The position numbers and the translations under genes were made by a program. DNA of 64,000 nt, taken from assembly GCF_004297125.1 (NCBI RefSeq), contig NZ_SCVD01000040.1:124001-188000 (forward strand). The letters are read 5' to 3'. This DNA is from Phenylobacterium sp. GTDB taxonomy: Bacteria > Pseudomonadota > Alphaproteobacteria > Caulobacterales > Caulobacteraceae. The notes beneath the pieces are model-generated. The model was not told the DNA's origin, made no database searches, and worked only from the letters and a program-made list of their open reading frames with translations. This document shows positions 17,316 to 27,858 of this stretch, one piece after another. How positions within the stretch are numbered: position 1 is the stretch's first letter; each line of letters opens with the position of its first letter.

Positions 17316-17649
17316 GCGCCGACACCCTCTTGGGGGTGCTCGCCATCGTAGCCTTCAGTCTGGCCGGCTTCGCCGCGCTGTCCGCCGGGGGGCTCATCGG
17401 CAGGCTCCCGCCGCGCGCGCGGCGGGTCGTGACCGCCGTCGGCTGGGCGGTCTACGCCCTCTTCCTGTCGGGCATGGTCTATCGGTCGCTGCTCATGGAG
17501 CGCGGATTGGTCGAGCGCGGCCACCTGTCGCAGGCCGCGGGGCTCGCGGCTTGGGCGGCGGTCAGCCTGGTGCTTGGTATTCTGACGGTCCGCCGGATCG
17601 CGCGGACACTCTCACAAACGGACCATCACACGGGGACGGGGGCCTCCGC

Positions 17650-17653
<4 letters not shown>
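17312..17653 (+). CDS. Small membrane protein encoded inside the pnt operon
   Basis: A 113-residue hydrophobic protein not recognised as a named family, with about three membrane segments (residues about 5-28, 41-62 and 75-95) and a basic or histidine-containing tail. It starts at a GTG overlapping the pntAB stop and ends in a TGA overlapping the ATG of pntB, so it is translationally coupled on both sides. That placement suggests a role in assembly or function of the transhydrogenase, but no motif proves it. The transhydrogenase itself does not need such a subunit in well-studied bacteria. Confidence 0.75.
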
Positions 17654-19062
<1,409 letters not shown>

Positions 19063-19083
19063 GCGCCCCTTCCGCCGGCGACG

Positions 19084-20469
19084 TCAGCCGAAGATGTCGT
19101 CGCTGCCCAGGCCGCGGCCGGTGATGACGATCGGGTTGTCCTCGCCGCCCAGGACGTTGCCGCGCCAACCGACCAGCACGTATCCATCGAGGACGCCGTC
19201 GCCGTCGACGTCGACGTCCACGCGGGTCAGCGGCGGCCCGACCAGGGTCGGCCCGAAACCGCCACCCCCGCCGCCGCCGTCGCCGCCATGATCGGGCCGC
19301 AGCGTCGGATGGGTCGGATCGACGCCTTGTCCCGTGAAGCCGCCCTCGCCGCCGTCGCCGCCGTCGGTCGTGGGCGGCGCCGTCCTGTCGTCGGAGCCGG
19401 GCCTCTGCGGAAGCTGGACGAACCGGCCGTTGGCCAGGGTCAGCCTGTCGCCTTCCAGCCGGCTGAAGTCGAGAATGGTTCCGAGCAGCGTGTCGGCGTG
19501 GCCCAGCTGGACCGGCGCCTGGATCACGAAGGTGTCGGCGCCCTCACCACCCTCGGCGACCGCGTTGGTCGTGAGCTCGATCCGGTCGTCGCCGCCGCCG
19601 CCTTGCAGCAGGTCGTGGCCGCCGCCGCCGCGCAGGGTGTCGTTGCCGGCGCCGCCGACGATGTGCTCGTCGGCCGACGTGCCGACCAGGTTGTCGTCGC
19701 CATCCGTGCCGTGGATGACCACGGGAGCCTCCGCTTCGGCCTTGGCCGAAGCCACCGCCGCGGGCTCGGCCTTCGCGGCCGGCGCAGGCTCGGCGGGCGC
19801 GACGGCCGGCGCCGAGGCGGGTGCTTCCTCGCGCGGCGCCGCGGCCGGCGCTGGCTCTTGCGAGGGCGCCATCAGGGCGACCACCGCGGGCGCGGCGCCG
19901 GACGTCGAGGGATGCAGGGTCGCACCCTGGGTCGCCAAGTCGCGGTCCTGGGACGGACCGTCCGCCTCCGGCGGAGGCGGTGACGGTTCGGTCGGCAGCT
20001 CCGGCGGCTTCTCCGCCGCTTCGGCTTCCCCGCCGACTCCGGTGGTCTCGTAGAAGAAGCTGGTGGCGACCACGAGCGCCAGGAAGGTCTGGCCCTGGCG
20101 GGCTGTGAGGCCGAAGGGCAGGATCGTGGCCGACTGCGGCGCGACGTCGCCCTCGGTCGCCTCGAGCCGCTCGCGCAGCGCCGTATGCAGGTCGGCGTTC
20201 TCATTCACCGCGTCGTCCACGGCCGAGTGGACCACGAACGTCCCGTCTATGCGGGCCACGTGGATGAGCACGTCGCCGTCGCTGTCGGTGACGACGCACC
20301 ACGGGTCGCCCTCGTCGGTGGCTCCGAAGACCACCTCGACGCGGATACCGCTGGCCGACAGGCGATCGGCCAGGTCCTGCAGGCGCGCACGCTCAGCCGC
20401 GGTCCAATCGCCGCTGTCGCGCACACGATTAACGAAGGGAACGACCTGACCCATCGGTTCGGGAAGCAT
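19084..20469 (-). CDS. RTX-repeat calcium-binding protein of unknown function
   Basis: A 461-residue protein. Residues 1-~140 form a compact domain without a signal peptide (including DGDVLIHVARIDGTFVVHSA), with a short hydrophobic stretch at about 128-146. A Pro/Ala-rich linker (~150-248) is followed by hemolysin-type nonapeptide repeats at about 250-300 (GTDGDDNLVG, GGAGNDTLRG, GGGGHDLLQG, GGGGDDRIEL). The tail is glycine-rich with a DVDGDGVLDG loop. RTX repeats bind calcium and often mark type I secreted proteins. No ABC exporter is nearby. It starts 12 bases after the XRE gene in a likely operon; an ATG at 20454 is an alternative start. Confidence 0.75.
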   Translation of the reverse strand: MLPEPMGQVVPFVNRVRDSGDWTAAERARLQDLADRLSASGIRVEVVFGATDEGDPWCVVTDSDGDVLIHVARIDGTFVVHSAVDDAVNENADLHTALRERLEATEGDVAPQSATILPFGLTARQGQTFLALVVATSFFYETTGVGGEAEAAEKPPELPTEPSPPPPEADGPSQDRDLATQGATLHPSTSGAAPAVVALMAPSQEPAPAAAPREEAPASAPAVAPAEPAPAAKAEPAAVASAKAEAEAPVVIHGTDGDDNLVGTSADEHIVGGAGNDTLRGGGGHDLLQGGGGDDRIELTTNAVAEGGEGADTFVIQAPVQLGHADTLLGTILDFSRLEGDRLTLANGRFVQLPQRPGSDDRTAPPTTDGGDGGEGGFTGQGVDPTHPTLRPDHGGDGGGGGGGFGPTLVGPPLTRVDVDVDGDGVLDGYVLVGWRGNVLGGEDNPIVITGRGLGSDDIFG

Positions 20470-20481
20470 CTCCTGGGGGCG

Positions 20482-20823
20482 CTAGCCGGTGGCCCGGTCC
20501 TTCCGGACCTCGGACACGCTCTCGGCGCCGAACAGCAGTCTATATAGTTCGGGTTCGTAATAGCGCAGCAGCGTTTTGGCGAATTCGCCGGGCTCCAGGC
20601 CCAACGCCTCGGCCCACGCGCCCTGGGTCTCGATCGGCAGGCGGCCCAACCCGCTCTCTACCTGCGAGACGAACGTATAGTAGCGCAGCCCCACCTTCTC
20701 GGCCAGTTCGGCCTGGGTGAGCCGGGCCTCTTCTCGCGCGGTCTTCAGCCAGCGGCCGGCCTGCTGGCGCAGCACCTTGATCTGGGCGGCCTTGGCGGGA
20801 TCGGTCGCGGGTCTCGGCATCAT
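20482..20823 (-). CDS. XRE-family helix-turn-helix regulator
   Basis: A 113-residue protein with a Cro/CI-type helix-turn-helix at about residues 25-80 (WLKTAREEARLTQAELAEKV, then YYTFVSQVESGLGRLP). The C-terminal ~30 residues are helical and could dimerise. It lies directly upstream of the RTX-protein gene and divergent from the autotransporter gene, with an A/T-rich gap holding small dyads. It is therefore the likely local switch for both surface genes. GGAG precedes the ATG; a second ATG lies one codon later. Confidence 0.88.
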   Translation of the reverse strand: MMPRPATDPAKAAQIKVLRQQAGRWLKTAREEARLTQAELAEKVGLRYYTFVSQVESGLGRLPIETQGAWAEALGLEPGEFAKTLLRYYEPELYRLLFGAESVSEVRKDRATG

Positions 20824-20872
20824 TGGCTCCGGAGCTTGCAAAGCGCCCTTGCGGTAGGGGTGCAAGCCGCAT

Positions 20873-20912
20873 AATACAGTATTTACGCAACAAATAACTA
20901 CACGACGTATAG
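20873..20912. promoter_or_regulatory. Divergent promoter/operator region of the XRE and autotransporter genes
   Basis: An unusually A/T-rich stretch in this GC-rich window. It contains a perfect AATAC-A-GTATT dyad (20873-20883) and an imperfect dyad CTACACGACGTATAG (20898-20912). It lies between the two divergent starts, so overlapping promoters and XRE binding are plausible. No experimentally known motif was matched. Confidence 0.4.
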
Positions 20913-20955
20913 CCGCTTGTTCCTCGCTATCATGTCGCCACGTTTCAGGAAAGCA

Positions 20956-23949
20956 ATGAAGCGCCTCCTCGTCTCCGCGGCCGTGCTGCCGCTCCTCTAC
21001 GCCGCCTCCGCTCACGCCGAGACAAAGATCTCCACCGCCACCACGGCGCCGGTCAAGACATCGACCGTCGCCAGCGGCCAACCCGACCACATCACCATCG
21101 ACACGGCGGGCTCCATCGCCCCCACCGTCGCCGGTCCGGCGGTCACGATCGATACGTCCAACGCCGTGGTGAACAACGGCTCGATCACCTTCACCGGGGT
21201 CAATGGCGCCACGGGCGTCCAGGTAAACAGCGGCGTCGCGATGGCGCTCGCCAACAACGGCACGATCAGCGTGGCGGAGGACTACACGGCCACCGACACC
21301 GACAGCGACGGCGACCTGGACGGCGTCTTTGCCCAAGGGTCGGCCCGGTTCGGCATCCGCGTGCTGTCGCCGGGCGCGATCGGCAGCATCGCCAACGCCG
21401 GCACCGTCACCGTCGAAGGCAACGACTCGGGCGCCATCTCGATCGAAGGCCGGCTGACGGGCAGTCTGACCAGCTCGGGCGCGGTGGCCATCGTGGGCGA
21501 CCGCAGCGTCGGCGTGCGCGCCGATTCCGTGTCGGGCGACGTGAAGATCCTGGGCGCCGTCCAGGCCCAGGGCGAGAGCACGGTCGGCGTCCAGCTTGGC
21601 GACGTGGACGGCGCGGTCGTGCTTCAGGGCGCGATCAGCAGCACCGGCTATCGCAGCGCCGACCGGCTGGCCGACGCCGCGCGGGCCAAGCTCGACGCCG
21701 ACGACCTGAGGCAGGGCGGCGGCGCGGTGCGCATCACCGGCAACGTCGGCAAGGGGATCCTGCTGGACCGCCCGCCGACCGACAGCAGCACCACCGACAC
21801 CGACGAGGACAAGGACGGCATCGCCGACGCCTCCGAGAGCACGGCCACGATCGCGTCCTACGGCGCGGCTCCCGCCATCGACATCGGCGGCGCCGGCGCG
21901 ACGACCATCGGCGTGGTCGGGACGGGCGACCTGGCATTCGGCTTCGTCAACAAGGGGTCGGTCACAGGTAACGGCGTGAACGATGGCATCGCGGGTACGG
22001 GTCTGCGCATCGGCCAGGTCGGCGGAGGCGTGGTCACCGTCCAGGGCGGGATCAACAATATCGCCGGCGCCACCATCGTCGGCCGTGCGTATCTGGCGCA
22101 GTCGACCGGTGTCCTGCTCAATTCCAACGCCGTGGTCCCCGTGCTGCGCAACGCCGGTTCGGTCGGCGCGGAGCAGAACGGCGGCCTGCACGATGCGCGC
22201 GCCATCGTCGACCTCTCGGGCACGCTGGCGCTGGTGGAGAATTCTGGGATCATCCGCGCCGTCGTCAATCCGGCGACCGGCGTCACCCAGACCGGCAAGA
22301 CCATCGCCATCGACCTGTCGGCCAACACCGCCGGCGCGACGGTCCGCCAGGCCAAGGTGAACACCACCGACGCCCCCGCCATCGGCGGTGACGTGCTCTT
22401 CGGCGCCGGGGACGACCGCCTGGAACTGCTGGCCGGAACCTTCGCCGGGACCATGAGCTTCGGGGCCGGCGCCGACAGCCTGGTCGTGGACGGCGGCGCG
22501 ACCGCGGCGGGTCGCATCTCCGACAGCGACGGCCGCCTCGGCATCGACGTGCGCGACGGCCGCCTGGCCATGACCAACACCGAGACGGTGACGGTCACGT
22601 CGCTGAACCTGGGCGCCAAGGGCGTGCTGGCGGTCAGCGTCGACCCGACGGTCACCAACACCCGCCTGAACGTCACCGGCGCGGCCACCGTGGCCACCGG
22701 CGCACAGGTGGACGTGACGCTGACGGCGATCTCGCGCGGGTCGCAGTCGTTCCAGATCGTCCAGGCCCAGAGCCTGACCGTGGGCCAGGCCGGCGCGACG
22801 CTGGCCGGGGCGCCGTTCCTGTACAACGCCAGCCTGCGGGCGGACACGACGGCGGGCGCGCTCTATGTCGACCTGCGGCCGAAGACGGCCACCGAGTTGG
22901 GGCTGAACCGCTCCGGCTCCCAGGCCTACGACGCGGTTTTCGCCTCGCTCGACAAGGACGACGCGATCGAACAAGCCTTCCTGGGGCAGCAGACCCAGGC
23001 CGGGTTCCAGGGCCTGTACGACCAGATGCTGCCCGACCACTCCGGCGGCGTGCTGATGTCCGCGGCCGCGATCTCGTCGGCGGTGTCGGGCGCGGTGGCC
23101 GTGCCCATGGCCATCGACCGCTCGTCGGGGACCGCCATGTGGGCCCAGGAGGTCGCCTTCAACATCCGCCGCGACAAGGATGACGCCGCAGGCTTCAAGA
23201 GCCAGGGCTTCGGTTTCGCCGCCGGCATGGACCTGCAGGGCGAGGCCACGGCCCTGGGCGCCAACGTCAGCTTCGTCACCACCGACGTGAAGGACCGCGG
23301 CGCCGCCGCGGGCGAACAGATCTCGATGAACCTGTTCGGCGCCGGCCTCTACTGGCGCCTGGACGGCGGTCCGCTGCAGGCGGCCGTGCGCGGCGGCGTG
23401 GGCTATGCCTTCTTCGACGGCGACCGGCGGCTGGAGAGCCCCACGCTCAGCCTGCGGGCGGATTCCAAGTGGAACGCCTGGATGGTCGACGCCTACGCAG
23501 GCGCCTCTTACGAGATCCGGATGGGCGGCTTCTACGCGCGCCCCGAGCTGTCGGCGAGTTACCTGCGGCTGGCCGAGGACGGCTACAAGGAGAAGAACGG
23601 CGGCGCGGGCTTCAACCTGATCGTCGACAAGCGCACGGGCGACATGCTGACCGGGGAGGCGCTGCTGGCCCTGGGCTGGAAGTTCGGCGACGAGACCTAC
23701 TTCGCGCCCGAGATCAAGGCGGGCTATCGCGGCAAGCTGGCCGGCGGGCCCGCCAGCACCACGGCCCATTTCGAGGGCGGCGCCGATTTCACCCTGGATC
23801 CGGAGGACGTCTTCAAGGGCGGCGCGGTGGTCCGGGCCGGCTTCCGCGGCGGCGCGGCGCGGGTGGTCTACGCGGTCAACGGCGGCGCCACGATGGACAA
23901 GGACTACAGGGAATACGACGTCCGCGCGACGGTGCGCTTCCAGTTCTGA
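20956..23949 (+). CDS. Autotransporter (type Va) with beta-helix-like passenger
   Basis: A 997-residue outer-membrane protein. The signal peptide is residues 1-21 (ending ASAHA). The passenger (about 22-720) is rich in G/A/T/V/N/D repeats such as VVNNGSITFTG and ALANNGTISV, typical of parallel beta-helices. It contains two calcium-loop-like insertions, TDSDGDLDG (~115-124) and TDEDKDGIAD (~282-292). The C-terminal ~270 residues (from GTAMWAQEVAFNI) form the beta-barrel and end in the outer-membrane signature VRFQF. AGGAAA precedes the ATG at 20956. It is probably a surface adhesin or a cleaved passenger; no protease catalytic triad is seen. Confidence 0.9.
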   Translation: MKRLLVSAAVLPLLYAASAHAETKISTATTAPVKTSTVASGQPDHITIDTAGSIAPTVAGPAVTIDTSNAVVNNGSITFTGVNGATGVQVNSGVAMALANNGTISVAEDYTATDTDSDGDLDGVFAQGSARFGIRVLSPGAIGSIANAGTVTVEGNDSGAISIEGRLTGSLTSSGAVAIVGDRSVGVRADSVSGDVKILGAVQAQGESTVGVQLGDVDGAVVLQGAISSTGYRSADRLADAARAKLDADDLRQGGGAVRITGNVGKGILLDRPPTDSSTTDTDEDKDGIADASESTATIASYGAAPAIDIGGAGATTIGVVGTGDLAFGFVNKGSVTGNGVNDGIAGTGLRIGQVGGGVVTVQGGINNIAGATIVGRAYLAQSTGVLLNSNAVVPVLRNAGSVGAEQNGGLHDARAIVDLSGTLALVENSGIIRAVVNPATGVTQTGKTIAIDLSANTAGATVRQAKVNTTDAPAIGGDVLFGAGDDRLELLAGTFAGTMSFGAGADSLVVDGGATAAGRISDSDGRLGIDVRDGRLAMTNTETVTVTSLNLGAKGVLAVSVDPTVTNTRLNVTGAATVATGAQVDVTLTAISRGSQSFQIVQAQSLTVGQAGATLAGAPFLYNASLRADTTAGALYVDLRPKTATELGLNRSGSQAYDAVFASLDKDDAIEQAFLGQQTQAGFQGLYDQMLPDHSGGVLMSAAAISSAVSGAVAVPMAIDRSSGTAMWAQEVAFNIRRDKDDAAGFKSQGFGFAAGMDLQGEATALGANVSFVTTDVKDRGAAAGEQISMNLFGAGLYWRLDGGPLQAAVRGGVGYAFFDGDRRLESPTLSLRADSKWNAWMVDAYAGASYEIRMGGFYARPELSASYLRLAEDGYKEKNGGAGFNLIVDKRTGDMLTGEALLALGWKFGDETYFAPEIKAGYRGKLAGGPASTTAHFEGGADFTLDPEDVFKGGAVVRAGFRGGAARVVYAVNGGATMDKDYREYDVRATVRFQF

Positions 23950-23962
23950 GCCATGGCTCGAC

Positions 23963-23992
23963 GGGCCGTGGTTTGCCCACGGCCCGCTTTTT
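23963..23992 (+). terminator. Rho-independent terminator of the autotransporter gene
   Basis: A perfect 9-bp stem (GGGCCGTGG / CCACGGCCC) with a 5-base loop (TTTGC), followed by GC and five T, 13 bases after the stop codon. Confidence 0.88.
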
Positions 23993-24075
23993 GCCTAGAA
24001 CCCCCGGCAGTCTGCCGGCCGGTCCCGAGCGGGCACGGCCTCGACCGCGCAGCGGCTGGTGGGAGTTCGAGAAGC

Positions 24076-24969
24076 GTGGCGTCAGAACGGAAGCCAATCC
24101 TGAAAGGGCGCACGCGCCTCGCCGCCGAGGCGGCGATCGTCGCGGCGGCTGGCCTCAGCGCGTTCGCCGTGGCCCACGCCTCGCTGCTGGTTCCGCCGCT
24201 TCAGACGCATCCCACCAAGACCCAGGTCGCCCTGACCAGCGCCAGGATGGCGCAGGCCCAGCCGGCGGAGGACGAGGTGCTGATCGCCTTCGAGGAGCCG
24301 GTGCCCGGCCATGCGGTGGTCTCGCCGTTCGGCCTGCGCCAGCTGCCCTGGGAGGGCAACGGCCGGCTGCATGAGGGCGTCGACATTTCGGCCGACAGCG
24401 GCGTGCCGGTGATCGCCGCCGCCGACGGCGTCGTCGTCGAGGCCGGCGTCAAGGGCGGCTACGGCCGCTACGTCGCCGTGCGCCATGCCGAGCGCCTGAC
24501 CACCTTCTACGCCCACCTGGGCGGCATCGAAGCCGGGGTTAAGCCGGGCGTGGCTGTGACTGCCGGCATGCCGCTGGGCCGCATCGGCTCGACCGGCACG
24601 TCCACCGGCCCGCACCTGCACTTCGAGATCCGCGACGCCCAGCAACGCCCGCTGGACCCGTCCATGTTCCTGGGCAAGGCCTTCGCCGAGGCCGGCGACC
24701 TGCCGCTGGACAAGGCCAAGCGCTACTCGGGCCGGGTCCGCATGGCCTATGTGTCCTTCATCCCCGAGAGCAAGCGGGCGCTGATGGACGCCCGCGACGG
24801 GAGCTCGCTCACCGTCCGCCGCAAGACGACGGACGCCCAGGACCTCGCCGCCGCGGAGCGCAACCTGCAGAGCCAGATGCGCGACACCGCCAAGCGCGAG
24901 AAGATCGACGGGATGAAGGAACTGTCCATCGGGCCCGATGGCCGCCCGCGCGCGCAGCTGAACCTTTGA
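24076..24969 (+). CDS. M23 family zinc peptidase (LytM domain), membrane-anchored
   Basis: A 297-residue protein. A short basic N terminus and a hydrophobic segment (about residues 15-35, ending AVAHA) export or anchor it. The LytM domain carries the zinc site His99 and Asp103 in RLHEGVDIS, plus YAHLG (His147) and GPHLHFEI (His180, His182). Such enzymes cleave peptidoglycan cross-bridges or peptides in the periplasm. The GTG at 24076 is chosen because in-frame codons further upstream run through the strong terminator of the preceding gene. The C-terminal ~80 residues are charged. The next gene overlaps its stop. Confidence 0.85.
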   Translation: MASERKPILKGRTRLAAEAAIVAAAGLSAFAVAHASLLVPPLQTHPTKTQVALTSARMAQAQPAEDEVLIAFEEPVPGHAVVSPFGLRQLPWEGNGRLHEGVDISADSGVPVIAAADGVVVEAGVKGGYGRYVAVRHAERLTTFYAHLGGIEAGVKPGVAVTAGMPLGRIGSTGTSTGPHLHFEIRDAQQRPLDPSMFLGKAFAEAGDLPLDKAKRYSGRVRMAYVSFIPESKRALMDARDGSSLTVRRKTTDAQDLAAAERNLQSQMRDTAKREKIDGMKELSIGPDGRPRAQLNL

Positions 24970-25823
24970 GCCGATACCGCGGCGAGAAGGTCGACATTGG
25001 CGGCCGCAGCCTGCGCATCGTCCGTGCGGGGCCGGCGGCCGGCGCGGCGCCCCTGATCGTCTGCGAGCACGGCGCGTTCGGCTGCGCCTCGGATTGGGCG
25101 GTCGTGCAGGAAAAGCTCGCGGCCAGGGGCCTGCGCAGCCTGGCCTATGACCGCGCGGGCCTGGGGCACTCCGACGCCGGGCCCGAACCCCGCGACGGGC
25201 GCGCGATCAACGACGACCTCGAGGCGCTGCTGGGGGCGCTGGGCGAGATCGGCCCGATCGTGCTGGTGGGCCACTCCATGGGCGGCCTGATGGTGCGGTT
25301 ATTCGCGCTGGAGCGGGAGCGGCCGCTGGCCGGCCTGGTGCTGGTCGACGCCGTCACCCCGGACGTCTTCAGCCTGCCTGGCGGCTCGAGCGCCATCCGC
25401 GGCTTCGGCCGGCTGTTGCAGGGGGTGAGCCACGGCGCGAAGCTGGGCCTGATGGTCCCGGTCTCGTGGATCAGCGGCAACCTGATCGGCCTGCCCGGCG
25501 CGGCCGGCGCCGAGAAGCGGCGCATCCACGCCTCGGCGCCCCATGCGCATGGGGCGGCGGCCGAGGTGATCCAGTGGCCGGAGACCTCGCGCATGGCCGG
25601 GGCGGTGGAGCTGCCGCCCGACCTGCCGGTGGCGGTGGTGACCGCGGGGCCGCATCGCGGGCGCGGGCCGCTGAAGGCCATCCAGGAAAAGCCCGCGAAA
25701 CAGTCGCGCGCCGGCTTCATCGAGCACGTCGAGCCTTCGAACCACGCCAACCTGCTGGGCCCCCGCTACGCCGACGCGATCCTGCGCGGCGTGGAGCACG
25801 TGCTTCAGTCCGGCTCGCGCTGA
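24966..25823 (+). CDS. Alpha/beta hydrolase
   Basis: A 285-residue protein starting at a TTG that overlaps the stop of the M23 peptidase (TTGA). Signatures: CEHGAFGCASDW (oxyanion), the nucleophile elbow VGHSMGGLMV and a catalytic-His candidate in EPSNHANLLGP near the C terminus. The acid may lie near VVTAGP, where the usual Asp is not obvious. No signal peptide. Coupling to a cell-wall peptidase gene is notable, but the substrate is unknown. It converges with and slightly overlaps tilS. Confidence 0.75.
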   Translation: MSRYRGEKVDIGGRSLRIVRAGPAAGAAPLIVCEHGAFGCASDWAVVQEKLAARGLRSLAYDRAGLGHSDAGPEPRDGRAINDDLEALLGALGEIGPIVLVGHSMGGLMVRLFALERERPLAGLVLVDAVTPDVFSLPGGSSAIRGFGRLLQGVSHGAKLGLMVPVSWISGNLIGLPGAAGAEKRRIHASAPHAHGAAAEVIQWPETSRMAGAVELPPDLPVAVVTAGPHRGRGPLKAIQEKPAKQSRAGFIEHVEPSNHANLLGPRYADAILRGVEHVLQSGSR

Positions 25824-27001
25824 ACCAGGCCTGCGGCGGCCCGCAGGCGCTCGCCCACCAGGCTGTCCAGGCCCGCCAGCGTGACCGCGCCGTCCGCATC
25901 GACGTGGGCGGGCAGGGCGCCGCGGGCGGCCGCCGGAAAACCCCGAACCGTCTCCTGCTGCGCCGGCGACAGGCGGCGCGTGAGGCCCGCAAGGCGGCGG
26001 ACCTCATGGCCCGACGGGATCTCGAAACGGCCGTCCCAGACGCCGGGGGGATGCAGGGGCGCAAAACCTCCGCGCGCCGCCTCGCCCGGCTCACGGAAGA
26101 CCTGGATGGTCATGGCGTCGGCCTCGATCCGCGCGCCGGCCAGGGTGGCTACGAACGGCCTGGAGCGCCGTAGGGCGTCGGCGGCTCGGGCGACGCGGGC
26201 GGACGCAGGCAGGCGCTCCCCGCCCCCGGCGCAGACCGCCGCCAGGGCGACGAAGCGGTGCGCGTCGCTAGGCGCCGCGGCCTTGAAGTCGGCGCGCGAC
26301 AGAGAGATGACGCCCGCCCGTTCAGCCGCCAGCATGGCGAGCGCCAGGGGCGCCTCGGCGCGGACCGGCGGCGCGTGGCCGGCGCCGGCCATGCGGACGC
26401 GGCTGCGGGCGTAGCGAGGATCGCTGTTGGCCGGGTCGTCGATCCAGGTCTTGCCGCGGGCGGCGAGCCATTCGCGCAGTTCGGCCCGGCCGGCCGCCAA
26501 CAGCGGGCGCAGCAGGAACAGCCCGCGCCCCTCCGGCCAGACGGGCGACGGCGACCAGGGACGCGGACCGGGCGTCGTGGCGCCGGCGGCGCGCATGGCC
26601 GCCGCCTCCGCGACATCGTCGGCGGTGTGGCCCAGCAGGATCACCCGCGCGCCGGCCTCACGCGCGGCCGTGGCCAGCAGGCGATGGCGGGCGAGGCGCG
26701 CGGCGGCGGGCAGTCCGGCGGCGGGCTTGTCGCCGGACCAGGCCAGGGCGCGGAACGGGCGTCCGAGACGCTCGGCGGTGGTTGCACAGGCGTCCGTCCA
26801 GGCGGCGCTGCCGGCCTGCAGGCCGTGGTCCACGGTGAGGACGACCAGCTCGCGCCCCGCCTCGCGCGCCCAGGCGTCGGCGATCAGCGTCAGGGCGAGG
26901 GAGTCGCCGCCGCCGGACAGGCCCACGGCCAGGGGACGGCGGCCGTCACGTCGAAGATGGTGGTCGAAGGCTTGGCGGGCGGCCGCCTCTAGGCCGCGCA
27001 C
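25805..27001 (-). CDS. tilS: tRNA(Ile)-lysidine synthetase
   Basis: A 398-residue essential enzyme that attaches lysine to C34 of the tRNA-Ile CAU anticodon using ATP. The PP-loop GLSGGGDSLAL is near residues 27-37, and the following HTADD motif (GHTADDVAEAAAMR) fits TilS. The C-terminal half is divergent, as is usual. The GTG at 27001 overlaps the end of cpoB by 13 bases; longer forms would extend deep into that gene. It is the last gene of the ruv-tol-pal string. Confidence 0.88.
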   Translation of the reverse strand: MRGLEAAARQAFDHHLRRDGRRPLAVGLSGGGDSLALTLIADAWAREAGRELVVLTVDHGLQAGSAAWTDACATTAERLGRPFRALAWSGDKPAAGLPAAARLARHRLLATAAREAGARVILLGHTADDVAEAAAMRAAGATTPGPRPWSPSPVWPEGRGLFLLRPLLAAGRAELREWLAARGKTWIDDPANSDPRYARSRVRMAGAGHAPPVRAEAPLALAMLAAERAGVISLSRADFKAAAPSDAHRFVALAAVCAGGGERLPASARVARAADALRRSRPFVATLAGARIEADAMTIQVFREPGEAARGGFAPLHPPGVWDGRFEIPSGHEVRRLAGLTRRLSPAQQETVRGFPAAARGALPAHVDADGAVTLAGLDSLVGERLRAAAGLVQREPD

Positions 27002-27852
27002 TTGGCCTGGGTGCGGGTGGCGGCCGCCCGGCTGGCGATGTTGGGCGGGGCCTTGGGGTAACGGCGGGCGAACTCGGCCAGGGTCTGGCAAGCGTCGGAA
27101 GGCTTCTTCAGCGCCACGAGCGAGCGCGCCAGCTCCACCACGGCGTCAGGCGCCCAGGCGGTCTGCGGCCAGCCCCGGATCGCGCCGATATAGGCCTGCG
27201 CGGCGTTGGCGTGGGCGCCGCGGACGCTCAGCGTCTTGCCCCACCAGTAGCGCGCCTCCGCCGTCTTCGGCGCGTCGGGATAGATCTCGACGTAGTTCGC
27301 GAAGGCGGCTTCCGCCCCGTCGTAGTCGCCGGCCAGCATCAGTTGCCGGGCCTGGGCGAAGTCCTTGGCCGGGTCGCCGGGCGGGGCGGGCGGGGGTGGG
27401 ACGCCGCCCAGGGTGTCCGCCGGCGGCGGGGCCTCGGTCGCGGCCATCTTGCCTTCCAGCGCGGTCAGGCGGTCGGTCAGCGCCTGGACCTGGGTCTTCA
27501 GCGCCGCGTTGTCCCGCTTGGTCTGGTCCAGCTCCCGCGTCGCGCCCTCGAGCGAGCCGTTCACGCCGCGCAGGGTCTGTTCCAGGTCGCCCAGCTTGTC
27601 GGCCATCTCGGCCATGCGTGCGTCGGTGTCGGCCGGCTGCACCACCACGGGCTTCCCGCTGTCGCGCAGCTGGAAGACGATGGCGCGCAGCTCGCGCACC
27701 ACCTTCTCCATCCGCTCCACGCGCTTGGCGTCGCGCGCGTCGAGCGGATCCGGCTGGCCGGCCGGCGGCAGGGGCGTCTGTGAGATCGCCGGGCCAGCCG
27801 TCCCGAGGACGGCCAGCGCCAGCAACATTACAGGGAAGCGGCGTGCGCGCAT
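26989..27852 (-). CDS. cpoB: Tol-Pal cell envelope protein CpoB (YbgF)
   Basis: A 287-residue periplasmic protein with a signal peptide (1-24, ending AISQ), a coiled-coil region (about 40-140, with heptads such as ADKLGDLEQTLRGVNGSLEG) and a C-terminal TPR domain (about 160-287, FAQARQLMLAGDYDGAEAAF). CpoB coordinates outer-membrane constriction by Tol-Pal with peptidoglycan synthesis at division. The position directly after pal is the classic gene order. A long proline-rich linker separates the two domains. Confidence 0.92.
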   Translation of the reverse strand: MRARRFPVMLLALAVLGTAGPAISQTPLPPAGQPDPLDARDAKRVERMEKVVRELRAIVFQLRDSGKPVVVQPADTDARMAEMADKLGDLEQTLRGVNGSLEGATRELDQTKRDNAALKTQVQALTDRLTALEGKMAATEAPPPADTLGGVPPPPAPPGDPAKDFAQARQLMLAGDYDGAEAAFANYVEIYPDAPKTAEARYWWGKTLSVRGAHANAAQAYIGAIRGWPQTAWAPDAVVELARSLVALKKPSDACQTLAEFARRYPKAPPNIASRAAATRTQAKCAA

Positions 27853-27858
27853 GAAGGC

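Noticed and set aside
20482..23769. A very long open frame (over 1000 codons) on the minus strand opposite the autotransporter
   Set aside because: It is antisense to a protein with a signal peptide, repeat passenger and complete beta-barrel. Only its last 113 codons are real (the XRE regulator). High G+C makes such long open frames common.
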